Source of the DNA: Brachionus koreanus
Taxonomy: Eukaryota > Rotifera > Eurotatoria > Ploima > Brachionidae
NCBI GenBank assembly: GCA_016987375.1
Contig: PJRA01000412.1
Location: 2,209,354 to 2,245,347, forward strand
Direction of reading: 5' to 3'
Length of the DNA stretch: 35,994 nt
Shown: positions 22,590 to 33,313 of the stretch, piece after piece
How positions within the stretch are numbered: position 1 is the stretch's first letter
Layout: each line of letters starts with the position of its first letter
Made by a program: the position numbers and the translations under genes
Notes under the pieces: generated by a model
Told to the model about the DNA's origin: nothing
The model's input: the letters and a program-made list of their open reading frames with translations, nothing else
Database searches by the model: none

Positions 22590-25177
22590 GGCAACTGATT
22601 TTACGAAAAGAATCGAATTAGTGAAAAATCATATTTTGTGTAAATAAAAACAAATTTATTAACATTTATATTCTTTCTTCTATAATTAGATTACGAAAGG
22701 AATTATTTTGTTGAATCTCGAGTGTCATGTAAATTTTCTAATTAAGATTAAACTTCTAATATAAATAAATAAATGCTATTCAACTTCGAAGTTTAATTAA
22801 GCAACTACAGATAGCTTATTCAAATCATACAATCAATACCTTAATAAATCATTTTTATCGAGATATTTTCCCTATTTAATTATTACATAATAAGAGTTAT
22901 AATAAACATAATATCTGAATTTAAATAAATATGCTCAATAAAGTAAATATAAAATGGTTTCTAATAAATTGTACCAGTTATGTCACTTTTATTTCATGCT
23001 CATAATGTATTAATTAAACATTTGAAAATAATTATATCTTCAGAAATTTGATAAAATCAGTATGAAAAGCTCAAGTGTCAGTAGAGGAACCAAAAAATAA
23101 AAACTGTAAAAAATCTAATCTAAAAGCCAAAAGATTGAAATGATTAGTCTGACTTGAGGTTAGAATTAACTCAAATTATCTGGCAAAATCATTTGAATGA
23201 TACAAATTTCATGAAAACAAATATCAATATAAATCAATCTCCAATAATTTGAAATGCTCCAAAGGCATTTGCTTCTACTCTTTCTAATTAGAAAAATATC
23301 TTGTTAAAACAAATCGCTCTTGATTGAAAACACCAAATATACCAGGAGGTTAGCTTTTTTATCAAACTAAGCCACAAGAAAAATAAGATTAATTGGCAAA
23401 AATTTATCGGCCAAGAATACCTTTTAACTAGTGAAAAAAAATCTAAAACAGAATTTTTCGATGATTCTTATTTTGTTTATTTATTTTTATTAAAGTAATT
23501 GCTTAAAATATTAGAATTATTGATAACAATTAAGCTAATGGAAAAAAATTTAACTTATATTTTATCTACATCTTATACATAAAAAAATGGTGTTACATAA
23601 CTATTTTGAATACAATTTGAATGATTCAACATTGAGTTATCTTTTCTCTTAAAAAATAAAATTATAATTTTTTCTTATTTTTTAAAATTTTTGAACTTAA
23701 AATAGTCTTTAAAAAATTGATTAGCCTTTAATACTTAATAATCATAAAATTTTATTAATTTATTTAGAATAATTACTCTTTAAATCATCAGACTTTTTCT
23801 TTTGTAAATTTTTATCTTATATTACTCTTATAATGATATAAAAAAAATAAATTATCTTTTTTTTCAAATCATTATTGAATGCTTTTTTTTTCTTAAAATT
23901 ATCTAGAGTTCAAAAACGTTTCATTATTTCATACAGCCTAAGAAAGTAAATGCGTAGTATTGAAATTTTAATCAACATAAAGGTATTGAAAAACTAATTT
24001 GTCCTCACCTTAGTATATAAAAATTCAAGTTTATTTTTAATTTGAATTTTAATTTAATTTTATTGAAAAAAAAAAAATTATTTTTTTAACTTAGTTGTTC
24101 CTCAGCAACTTACTTACTAAGTATGAAAAAAAATGGAAAGTCTAGCTGGGATTTTATTAAAAATTGGAAAAAATCTTGGTGTTTATAAATAAACCATTTT
24201 TCTTAATTGACTTAAGATTTTTTAAAAAAAAAGCTAACTGCTTTGTTTTCAACCCAAGGAATCTTTAATCAATTAAACGCTTCTCATGTTTAATCTATTC
24301 TTAGCACTTAAAAATTGATGAGTAAAATAAGTCTGAATAATCTACTGGTTTGAATTGGTAAATTATTTTTTCTAAAACTCTGTGTAATTGTTAGACAAAC
24401 TTAACAAAGCTTAGCTTGGCTTTAAGAAAAGCGAATTGTTGATTTAAAAAATATTCTTTTGAGCAACACAACAGAATTTATAACATAGCTTAGCTAGCAT
24501 AATTCAAGTTAAAAATATTTATTTATTTTTTTGCTAAATTAGATTTCGCACTATTGTGCATTTTTGGCAAACTTTAAGGAAAACTTTTTAACATTTGGCC
24601 ATGAAATAATAAATTATTATATTGAATAAAGTTATAGGATTTTATTTAAAAAGCATTTATTCTGTAATTTGATTTTTTAAATCACAAATTATTTACCGAA
24701 AATATTATCTTAAATATTTAAGGCATTCGATTGAATAATATTTATCTATATTTTAATTTTAGAATTTTTGATGCAGCATTTTATTTTTACTCTTTTTTTT
24801 CCTCTAGTTCGAGAATCAAAAATAAAACGCCTAGTAAAATGTTTTGTCAAAACATTCTTATAAACGCGCAGTTAAATTCCATCGCAAATTTTTAAATTTT
24901 TGTGACTTTTCAAAGTCTTATTTTTAAACTATTGAAAAAGGATTATAATAAATAAAAAATGCTTTTAAGTTTAATTTAAAATGTTTTGAACAAATTTGAA
25001 AAATGAAATTTGATCAAAACAATGCCAAATAAAAGTGATCTGTAAAATTATTTGTGTTTTCATTGTTTTTTAATAAAATTCTACAGAAATCAAAATAACA
25101 TAATCTTAAAAAATTTAAATAATTTTTATCTCTAGAATTGGTCAAGTTTTTCACTACAAAGTTAGTCATTTTTATTT
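22590..25177. other. 2.6-kb gene-free region
   Basis: Very AT-rich with no ORF over 60 codons on either strand. A perfect 9-bp inverted repeat (AATGTTTTG-T-CAAAACATT) lies at 24838-24856. No family resemblance was seen. It must contain the promoter of the TMEM24-like gene on the left and the 3' UTR of the membrane-protein gene on the right. Confidence 0.5.
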
Positions 25178-26536
25178 TCAAAAAAAGGAAAAAATTACTG
25201 ATTCTGATTGATGATTTTCTTCCATAAAACTATTAATCAAAGATGGCATGTCACAATCGATTTCTTTATCCAAACTAAATTCATTGCTTATATCATCACT
25301 GGTTAGCCAATTGATAAAAAATTCAATATTAAATTCGTCTTGAATACGCTCGTGCTGTAAATCCGTATCATCCTCTTCTATAGCAGGCTTTTGATCAAAA
25401 TTGTGAACTTGAACCACAGAAATAAGACTAGTTGATAGTCTTTTGATGTTGTCACTAATTTCATAATCCTGTTCAATGTCCAAATTTCCATCAAATGAAT
25501 TAGAAAATTTTTGCGCTCTTTTAAGCTGAATTTTTTTATTTAATCGATTAGGAGAAGTTCTCATCGAATAATTTTTCTTGTAGCTAATCTTTTTTTTTGC
25601 TATGCTATCATTGTCTTGCATAGGTTCGGATTCTGTTTTATCAACCGAAGAAGTTGCACTAAAATTCATATCCAAACAGGACATACTGTCATCATCCATG
25701 CTTTTTTCCGAGGTTGTCTCCAAAATTACCCACATAAGAGCTCTTATTATTAAATAGATAAAAACTAAATTTATAGCGGAAAAAATGCATATTTTGACCA
25801 TAAAATTCCACAAATCTACTATGTTCTCAAATTTAGACGGGTCTTTTTGAGGTCGGCTTTGAAAAGCCAAATTTTCACCTTGGATTTGATTTGAAGAAAT
25901 GTAATTTCCTATGAACTCAAACAGCTTAAGTGAATCATCAAAAAGCTCTTTACTTAAATTGAATGCTTTGGTCTGGTTGAAGCTCGACACTGTTCTTGAC
26001 TTATTTTTTGTCTTTAAAAACTCGCTGCTATTTACTCTATCAACAACTAGATGTTTTCGACTTAAATTTGTCAATATTTTCAAAAATTTTTGATTGAAAT
26101 CTCTCAACTGATTGTCATTTAAATTTAAGTGATCAATTGACTTGATAGGGTCTAACAGTTTTGCTGGACTAACTGTTGACTTTAGATTAATGAATTGACT
26201 TCCAATTGCCAATGGGACCAATAGAACCACTAAACCAGCCACTAAATGTCTAAGCTCAAAATTTTGAGTTAAATAGTCAGAAATTTTTGAGAATATGTCG
26301 TGTTTTACTAATAAATAAACTATAATAGAAAAAAATAATAATATTAAAAGAATGTATATTGAATTAAGGCCTAAAATCCATTGAACTAATTCTTTTATTT
26401 TCAATTCGATTCTGTGTAGCGAGTACATGGATAGAAGAACACCAAGGACTGATGTGAGACGAGTAATTGTTTTATCATCCATGTCGAAAACAAAATTGAG
26501 GAATCTTGATGAGCTGTCCAAGTAGCGCTGGTCCAT
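25178..26536 (-). CDS. Unrecognised single-exon multipass membrane protein
   Basis: A 452-aa frame with an ATG preceded by an A-rich leader. I do not recognise the family. Hydrophobic segments lie at about 56-77 ([17 protein letters not shown]), 97-117 ([15 protein letters not shown]) and 246-272 ([20 protein letters not shown]). A weaker one lies near 25-40. The loop between residues 118 and 245 carries five N-glycosylation sequons (N157, N169, N178, N187, N193), so it probably faces the lumen or the outside. The last 180 residues are then cytoplasmic. They are Ser/Asp-rich around 277-310, basic around 315-340 ([20 protein letters not shown]) and acidic near the end. The long frame in 75%-AT DNA, the domain-like order and the sequons argue for a real gene. 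The end reads SVIFSFF then stop; a GTAATT just before it could be a splice donor, so a further exon is possible. Confidence 0.75.
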   Translation of the reverse strand: MDQRYLDSSSRFLNFVFDMDDKTITRLTSVLGVLLSMYSLHRIELKIKELVQWILGLNSIYILLILLFFSIIVYLLVKHDIFSKISDYLTQNFELRHLVAGLVVLLVPLAIGSQFINLKSTVSPAKLLDPIKSIDHLNLNDNQLRDFNQKFLKILTNLSRKHLVVDRVNSSEFLKTKNKSRTVSSFNQTKAFNLSKELFDDSLKLFEFIGNYISSNQIQGENLAFQSRPQKDPSKFENIVDLWNFMVKICIFSAINLVFIYLIIRALMWVILETTSEKSMDDDSMSCLDMNFSATSSVDKTESEPMQDNDSIAKKKISYKKNYSMRTSPNRLNKKIQLKRAQKFSNSFDGNLDIEQDYEISDNIKRLSTSLISVVQVHNFDQKPAIEEDDTDLQHERIQDEFNIEFFINWLTSDDISNEFSLDKEIDCDMPSLINSFMEENHQSESVIFSFF

Positions 26537-27810
26537 TTTTTTGAATAAGCCGATTTAATTATTTAAAGAAGAAATTCGCTCATTTTCAATCTATAGTTGG
26601 AAATTAATTGGATTAAATATAAAAATAATGTCACAAAATGTTAAAAATAATTTTTTTAAGCTTAGAGATTATAAAATTCGGTTTATTTTGGTAAGAGAAA
26701 AACATAACATTTTGAGTTGTTTTTTGTTAAGCAGCAAAACAAATAAAGTTTTATTAAAAAAAAATAAAATAAAAAAAAAACACAAATTATGTGCTTTAGA
26801 AATAAGAGCCGCTTGAGCACAAATTTCATTATCTTAGTACACTTGGTTAATGAATTTCGAGATCAATTTGTTGTTGAGTTTGTAATTGAAAACTTAATTA
26901 GAAAATAAAATTCAAAGTCTTATCATTTTTGTAAGCTTTAGGCAAAAGTTTTTTCAAAAAATAAAAATTTCCTGCTTAAATGAGACTAAATTATTTAAGG
27001 CAACATATTTTTCTAAATTATTTTAAAATTAGCATACTTTCTCTGTCAACAATTTCAAATTATTCTTTAATGCATTTTTTTTTCTTAAAATGTAATTTGG
27101 GAGATGAATAATTGGTCTCCTGAAAATTCACTCAAAATTATTTTTTTTACTATTTTTTCTTCGCAAATTTTTCCTCAAACTTTACCTAAATTTAAGAACG
27201 GTCTTATTCTTATTTATTTTTTTATTGAAAAGCTGGCAAATTTTGAATTTTTTTTAAACTAGATAAATCGGCTAGAGGCTAGTTAATTTTTAACCTTATC
27301 AAATTCAATCAATACTTGAAACATTTTAAATTATGAACTAAAAATCTATTTTTAAATGAGAAATTTTCCATCAAATGACATTTGAAAACTAGCTTAATTA
27401 GCTTCAATTGATAGTTGTAGCGTATCGAGGCTATTTTTGTCGAATAAGCTTGCAAAAAAGGTATTACGTGATCAAACTATGAATTAAATTCTTTTATTTC
27501 ATTTTAGCTAAAGAAAAATAAATTAAGCAAAAATTTTTTTTATAAGTCAGATTGCTTTTATGACATGAAAAATCAAAATTAGTAAAAAAAAATCCTATGA
27601 AAAATTAACTTGCTTTTATTATCTTAAATTCTAAATTATATTATTTTATTATGTTTATTAATTACTTTGTTGATTTTCAAAAAAATATTTATTTTCTTTA
27701 TAATAAATTCTTTCCAAAAAAAAATCTTAATTCATTTTGAATACAAAACGATTTTTTCTTTTAAAAATCAACTACAGTATTTTCATTAATCAAGAGCTTT
27801 TTTCACATAC
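26537..27810. other. Gene-free spacer between the two unrecognised genes
   Basis: AT-rich, with no supported ORF. A 62-codon plus-strand frame at 26628-26816 is almost pure Lys/Asn/Leu and looks like composition noise. The right end should hold the 3' UTR of the Lys/Asn-rich gene and the left end the promoter of the membrane-protein gene. Confidence 0.45.
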
Positions 27811-29028
27811 TTAATGAATTTGTCTATCAAAAAAAGAAGATTTGGATTGAATGGTTGTTTCATAAATAGTCTGGCTTGGATGGTAGACTTCAAGAGACAA
27901 AATTTGTGATTTATTTGTCTTATCATTCTCAAAAAATAAAGAAGGAGTTGTTTGATTACCAAGATTATTTAGGTGCTTATCAACTAGTTCTATTCGCTTA
28001 GAATTTGTTTGCAAATACTCATTTGAACCGGTAGGGACCCAATGTGATTTTTTTTTATAATCTATTTTGTTTTTTATGTCTATGTTAGATTTTGGTTCAA
28101 AGTATTGTTTGTTAAAATGAATCTTTTTGTTAATTTTCTCATCATTTCCTGTTTTATTTGAAGGTTTAGGCTTGATTTGATAATGAGTTCTTAAATTGCT
28201 TGAATAATCACTTTTTTGGTGTTTTTTCTGGACCATATCATGATCGACTTGATATTTAATTATTATTTTTTTCAATTCATCAGCCATATTTTCTTTTGAA
28301 AAATTTTCATCTTCTCGAATAAGCTTTAGTTTTTCATCTAATGTTGGTTTATCACTATTTGTACATTTACAACCAATTTTGATTATAGCATCAATTTTCT
28401 TTTGTTTTTCTATATCATCCATTTTTTTTTGTTTTTCTTTGATAGTCTTTTCTCCTTTCAAATTATTGAAACCATTCAATTTTTTAATCTTTGCATTGTC
28501 ATAGTTTATCTTGTAATACATCATATAATTATTATTTGAATAGTTATTTCTTGTGTCTTTACAAATTTTCTTATCTTCATGAAATTCTATAGTTAATTCT
28601 GGATCATCTAAGTCTTTTTTAAGATTCAGTTCTTCTCGAATACGCTCAATTTTTTCATCCAAAGTGAGCTCGGTATAACTCTTAGATTTATCTGAGCAGA
28701 AACAGTGACAATTTTTTGAATTATTAGAATGATTTTCTTTTTGTGTTTCTTTTGCTAAGTATTCTTTTTGCAATTGTTGTTGAACCTGTTTTTTTATGAA
28801 ATCATCAATTTTATTCCCATCAATAAATTTCTCGTCAATTTTGGGCTCTTGACAATCGATTAAGATTCGATTGAGAGGAGTCAGATTAGAAAAAACTGGA
28901 ATTCCAATTCTTCTTTCATAGGCAATATAAGGTGCAGGTGTATTTATTGGGAGATAAGGGCGATATGTGTCAACTGTTACGCAAGGAGCGATTCCACCTG
29001 TAACTAATGGAACAAAATTCATTTTCAT
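27811..29028 (-). CDS. Unrecognised Lys/Asn-rich protein with a duplicated Cys/DEK motif
   Basis: A 405-aa uninterrupted frame; Met1 and Met3 are both possible starts. No signal peptide or membrane segment is seen. The first 55 residues are ordered and not Lys-rich (PLVTGGIAPCVTVDTYRPYL, then PAPYIAYERRIGIPVF), with many Pro and aromatic residues. Two related motifs follow. One at about 107-134 has CHCFCSDK then LTLDEKIERIREEL. The other at 220-241 has CKCTNSDKPTLDEKLKLIRE. Each has Cys-x-Cys, then SDK, then (T)LDEK and an IRE helix. The stretch between them and the C-terminal half are charged, Lys/Asn-rich and probably disordered. The CxC pairs are too few for a standard zinc finger alone but could pair to bind a metal. 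The protein is likely cytoplasmic or cytoskeletal, but its function is unknown. Confidence 0.7.
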   Translation of the reverse strand: MKMNFVPLVTGGIAPCVTVDTYRPYLPINTPAPYIAYERRIGIPVFSNLTPLNRILIDCQEPKIDEKFIDGNKIDDFIKKQVQQQLQKEYLAKETQKENHSNNSKNCHCFCSDKSKSYTELTLDEKIERIREELNLKKDLDDPELTIEFHEDKKICKDTRNNYSNNNYMMYYKINYDNAKIKKLNGFNNLKGEKTIKEKQKKMDDIEKQKKIDAIIKIGCKCTNSDKPTLDEKLKLIREDENFSKENMADELKKIIIKYQVDHDMVQKKHQKSDYSSNLRTHYQIKPKPSNKTGNDEKINKKIHFNKQYFEPKSNIDIKNKIDYKKKSHWVPTGSNEYLQTNSKRIELVDKHLNNLGNQTTPSLFFENDKTNKSQILSLEVYHPSQTIYETTIQSKSSFFDRQIH

Positions 29029-31364
29029 TTAATTAAAATTTTCATACAATAATGTAGAAAATTGAAAATTTAAGTGAAATACTAGAAATTACCATGGTAT
29101 TATTTATAGTGTAAAAAGAAGAAAAATGCAAAGAGCAACTGCATAAATAATTAAAATAACATTGCTCAGTTGGAAAACAATCAATAATGAAGCCAGACCA
29201 AATTTTTGATATGATAGATAGAAAGAAAGTAAAAAAGATTCCTTTATCTTAAATATTGAGGCTATTTTAACAAAAAAAAAATATAACACTTTTTTTATTA
29301 AAAATCTAAAATTTCCTTAATACGCAAAAATACACAAAAATACATTAAATTTAAATAAAAAAGAATTTTGTGATCAAAGCATTTGATATGTGATCAAAGA
29401 TTTAATTGCACTTTTAAAGACTACAACTCTTTTTTTAGATTTGAAAAAAAAAGCTTTGAATTTTAAAAAATTTATAAATTCTGCAAAATCTGAAATTTAT
29501 TAAAAATCGTGTTCTTATAAAATCCTCTACTTACTAAAAATGATAATTAGTTAAAATTTATATCTCACTTATTCTATTAAATTATATAAAAATAATTGAT
29601 TTATTTAACGTAAAAATTTTTAAAAAATCCATAGAGTGTTAATTCTTGTACATAGATTTCTCATAAATCAATTAAAACAACAAAAATAAATCAGATTATT
29701 ATTTCAAGAATTAAATTAGTTCCTTTATTTGTATTGCTGATTTAGGGTTAAAAAGTTAATTATTCTTGGTTAAATTCTAAATTATTTTGCATATTTTTTA
29801 AACTTTTAACTCAGAAACTCTCTTCAATTAATTACTTCTCATCCTGTTCCAATTAAGAAAATGGTTTTTACGAAAGCTTTTCACTATTTTTTTTATCTTT
29901 AAATTACATTTTTAAATGCTTTACTGATGACCTAAAAATAAATAAGAAATATTTTAGATTAATAATGAACACAAAGAACATTTAAGAAAAATAAAGAAAA
30001 ATTGTTCAAGTTAGAAACCATATACAATAAATTACTGAAGTTGGTTTCAAGGCATTGAATGAAAAAGAAATAAATTTATCAGAAACAGTATCTTTTAAAG
30101 CTTATTTTGAATGGTTGGCGATTAGCAAATCGCTCTAACTAGCTGTTTGATTCTAAAAATTAGATTCATATATCAATAATTAATTATCTATCTTATTTAT
30201 ATGAAAAGTTGTTTGATATTGGGTCGAGAATAATCAGGTATAAAGCTTTGAGAGTACATAGAGTTTTTATATATATATAGATATGAGCCATATTGATGCA
30301 TTAAAATATTCCGAATTCTTCATCAGAATATGGACGATGATATCTGCAATCAAGTAAGCTTAAAATCGTCTAGCCTCATCTGATTCTAATTAATCATAGA
30401 ATTAAGGATTAAAAAAAAACGAAGATTTTTTCTTAAAATCCGACTTAATATCTTAGGAACGGTGTTAGGCCTCATGGTGGAACACAACATTTTTAGGCCT
30501 AATTTGAGAAAATTTAAATGAATAGAGTTGGATCGATGGAATTAAAATAATGTGTTTTTTTTTAATTTTTCCTATTAAATTAAGAAAATAAATTAATTAT
30601 GAATAAAACAAAAGCAATAGTGAATTAATATCTGAAGCTTTACCCTAAAGGATAAATATAAGATACTGTTTTAAAATTTACTTTAAATGGTAATAATTTT
30701 AAACTCTATTAATCCGATATTACTTATTCTTCTTTTGAATTTTATTTAAACATTCTTTTTATTGCAGATAGAATCTAACTAACAATTTGATTTATTTTTT
30801 AGAGCTTTTGGGCTTTCACTTGTATTTGATAAAGTGGCTTTTATTTAAAAAAAAAAAAGCATCATTTGCTATTCTTTAGGTACCAAGAAATCTGATATTC
30901 ATCTTTAAATAAATTATTGATATTTATGCTTTATTAATAAAATCTCTAAGAAATATTTGAATCAATTTGTGATTTATGTCGGAATTTCGGCTTTTTTAGG
31001 ATATGATGATATAATCAACTACGTGCTACACAAAAACTTTTAATATTTACTTCATTGGCCTTGTCTACACCAAATATATAAATTGAACCTACACAATTAT
31101 TTTATACTTGATTTAATAATTTGTTAATAATTTCAATAAGTTTTTAAATAAATATAAATTAATTTTCAATTTTATTTTAAATAGACAATAATTAATTTGA
31201 TGTGTTTTTTTACTAATTGGATAAACTTTAAATCAACAATTTTTCAAAAGGTTAAAATTCAAGCAAAATTATTTGTTAAATTTTGCTTTATTTCTAAAAT
31301 AAATGTTAGCACTTAAATAGAAAACTAAAGTATCTTGTCCATGTTAAAACATTCTTTACTTGCA

Positions 31365-31615
31365 GCAAAAATATGTTTTAAGTCATGCGTCCTCATTGAA
31401 ATCAAATTTTCAAGATTAATGTAGAATTTAAATTTTTCCAAAAAAAAAAAATTGTTTTTCTGATTTTCTTTTGATTCAATCTGTAGCGTTGGATGAAATG
31501 CATTATTCAAAAAACAAATAATTTTTATTTTCCATAAAAATCTCAAGCTTAAGGGCAGCATTAAACTTAAAAATTTGATTTTGATGCGGACCCAAGGCTA
31601 AAAACATATCTTTGG
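31365..31615. repeat. Inverted repeat with 57-bp arms
   Basis: Arm 31365-31421 read in reverse complement matches arm 31559-31615 without gaps in 46 of 57 positions (81%). The spacer is 137 bp. Both arms have a related reading: INLENLISMRTHDLKHIF on the minus strand of the left arm, and IKLKNLILMRTQG, stop, KHIF on the plus strand of the right arm. They may therefore be two inverted scraps of one coding repeat, or a fold-back element. Confidence 0.65.
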
Positions 31616-33036
31616 AGTACGCATTATATCAAATAGATCTTTTTTCTATAAATTCGACAGCCAAAAAATTCAATCCTTTATTCGACAAAAATAAATCTAT
31701 TTTGCTTAAACAAGTTCCTATAAACTTTAAGAGTATTTTTATTCTAATAGCTCCTTTAACTTAATCAAATCATCTCATATTAATTTTTGGAATCGAGCTA
31801 TTCAAAGTTTTAAAAATTTGCTGATTTACTCTCGTGATAAGATATTGATCTTGTTTGTTTTCTTCTTATACTTTAATAAAAAAAATATCAGTTAATGTAT
31901 TGTTTGTTAAGTTTTATCTTTATTTTGAATAAAATAAAAATGCTGTAGGATAAAATTTTTTGCATCAAGTGGTTTTTGAGAATAAGTCCGTATCTAGGTA
32001 CTAAAAAGGAAATTTATTTAATTTAAAAAAAAAACGTAAATTTAAACTAAAAGAAATAAAAAAATTAGCTTTTCTTAATATGTGTGATTCATGTGCATGA
32101 CTTGAATATCATAAGTTGAATAGTTTATTAGCAAAATTCGTCTTTTAATTTAGTTTGTTTTGTTATTTATATTTTTTGGTCATAAAATAAATGTGACATT
32201 TGAGCAGATTTTCAGCTGAATTGCTGATGCAATATTGAGACAAAAAAATTCTAGTTCACAAAATAGTTAAGAAAATTAAACTTAAATTTAGCTTGGATCA
32301 AATATAACAAAGTTGGTATACACACGTTAGGCTTGATATGTTAATCAAAAAGCAAAAACAAAATGCAGGCTTTTTTTTCCAGTTACATTGAGAGAATCGT
32401 GTGTTCATTGTTAATTGCATAATAATAAAAAACGATGAGCAACCAAGGCTTTATACTGCTAGTAATAAATAGTTAATGCTGGTAAATTTTATTAAATAGT
32501 AAAGTTAATTATGCATTCAATATTTTAAAATTATATAATTTTAAAAATAAACTAGCGCTATACATGCTCAAAAATAGTTAAAAAAGTATCCATTTTTAAT
32601 TTAACTTAATTAATGAATGTTTGCAAGTTGGTGAAAGCGGTGAATAATAAAGGAACCTTCTAAAAAGACAAGTATTTTAAACTAGCAATTAAACTGTCAG
32701 AGTAGTTTAATAGAGCACATGCGTGTTTTCATGGCAACCTGTAAAATGCAAGCAAATGAAAATTCTAGAAGAAATTCTCAAATTTAATTGCAATTTGGTT
32801 CGAACCAGTTGGCTACTAGAGGCAAAATACCACTAAATTCGAATTTTTAATCTTTTTTCAAATTACCTAGGTCATAGGCATAATTTTGATTTTTTTTCTT
32901 TTCATTTCTACACTATTCTACTTGAGTGTTGAAATTAAACTCACTAAAGTAAAATATTTGCAATAATTCGATTTCACTATTAAAATATGCAGAATGAATT
33001 TTTCTCCTTCTTCTCCATTCGAAAAGTTCTATCTGG

Positions 33037-33099
33037 GTAAAATAAATTATCATTAAACGAATAGATTTATTGAACAAATGATTATCATTTTTATTTTAG
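33037..33099 (+). other. Possible 5' UTR intron of the FMR1 gene
   Basis: A GTAAAAT donor after CTATCTGG and a TTTATTTTAG acceptor bound 63 bp, the usual intron length in this window. A second strong acceptor (a T run followed by AG at 33290-33291) lies 22 bp before the FMR1 start codon. Together they suggest a spliced 5' leader. There is no protein constraint here, so support rests on splice motifs only. Confidence 0.35.
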
Positions 33100-33313
33100 T
33101 GGTATTTTTAATAGAGTTTTTATGTTTTACTTAGAATACTTTGATTGCAAAGTATGGTTCAAATTAGTTTCGGCCGCGCTTAGAAAAATTCTTAATACTC
33201 TAATAACAGCAATATTCAGATTAGAAAAAAAAAAATATATTTTTCATGATATCTTAATGAATAATTTATCTAATGAACAATTTTTTTTTAGATATTTTTT
33301 AAATTTAACGAAC

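Larger units (their letters stand above)
29029..33313. other. 4.3-kb region between divergent genes
   Basis: This is the longest gene-poor stretch of the window. Its left end is the upstream region of the Lys/Asn-rich gene and its right end is the FMR1 5' region. It contains an inverted repeat at 31365-31615 (listed), a TTAGGCCT/AGGCCTAA pair at 30465-30502, and a short TA run near 30275. A 35-codon coding-like frame at 30031-30138 (VGFKALNEKEINLSETVSFK, then AYFEWLAISKSL) ends in a stop and has no recognised relative. No RNA gene was found. Confidence 0.45.

Noticed and set aside
26628..26816. A 62-codon plus-strand frame starting at ATG, divergent from the membrane-protein gene.
   Set aside because: It is Lys/Asn/Leu-rich with poly-A derived runs, which is expected by chance in this composition.
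29104..29289. A hydrophobic 61-codon minus-strand frame upstream of the Lys/Asn-rich gene.
   Set aside because: It has no ATG start, is compositionally biased, and no splice join to the gene is supported.
32797..32806. GGTTCGAACC, resembling a tRNA B box.
   Set aside because: There is no A box at the right distance upstream and no cloverleaf can be drawn. The word is a plain palindrome.
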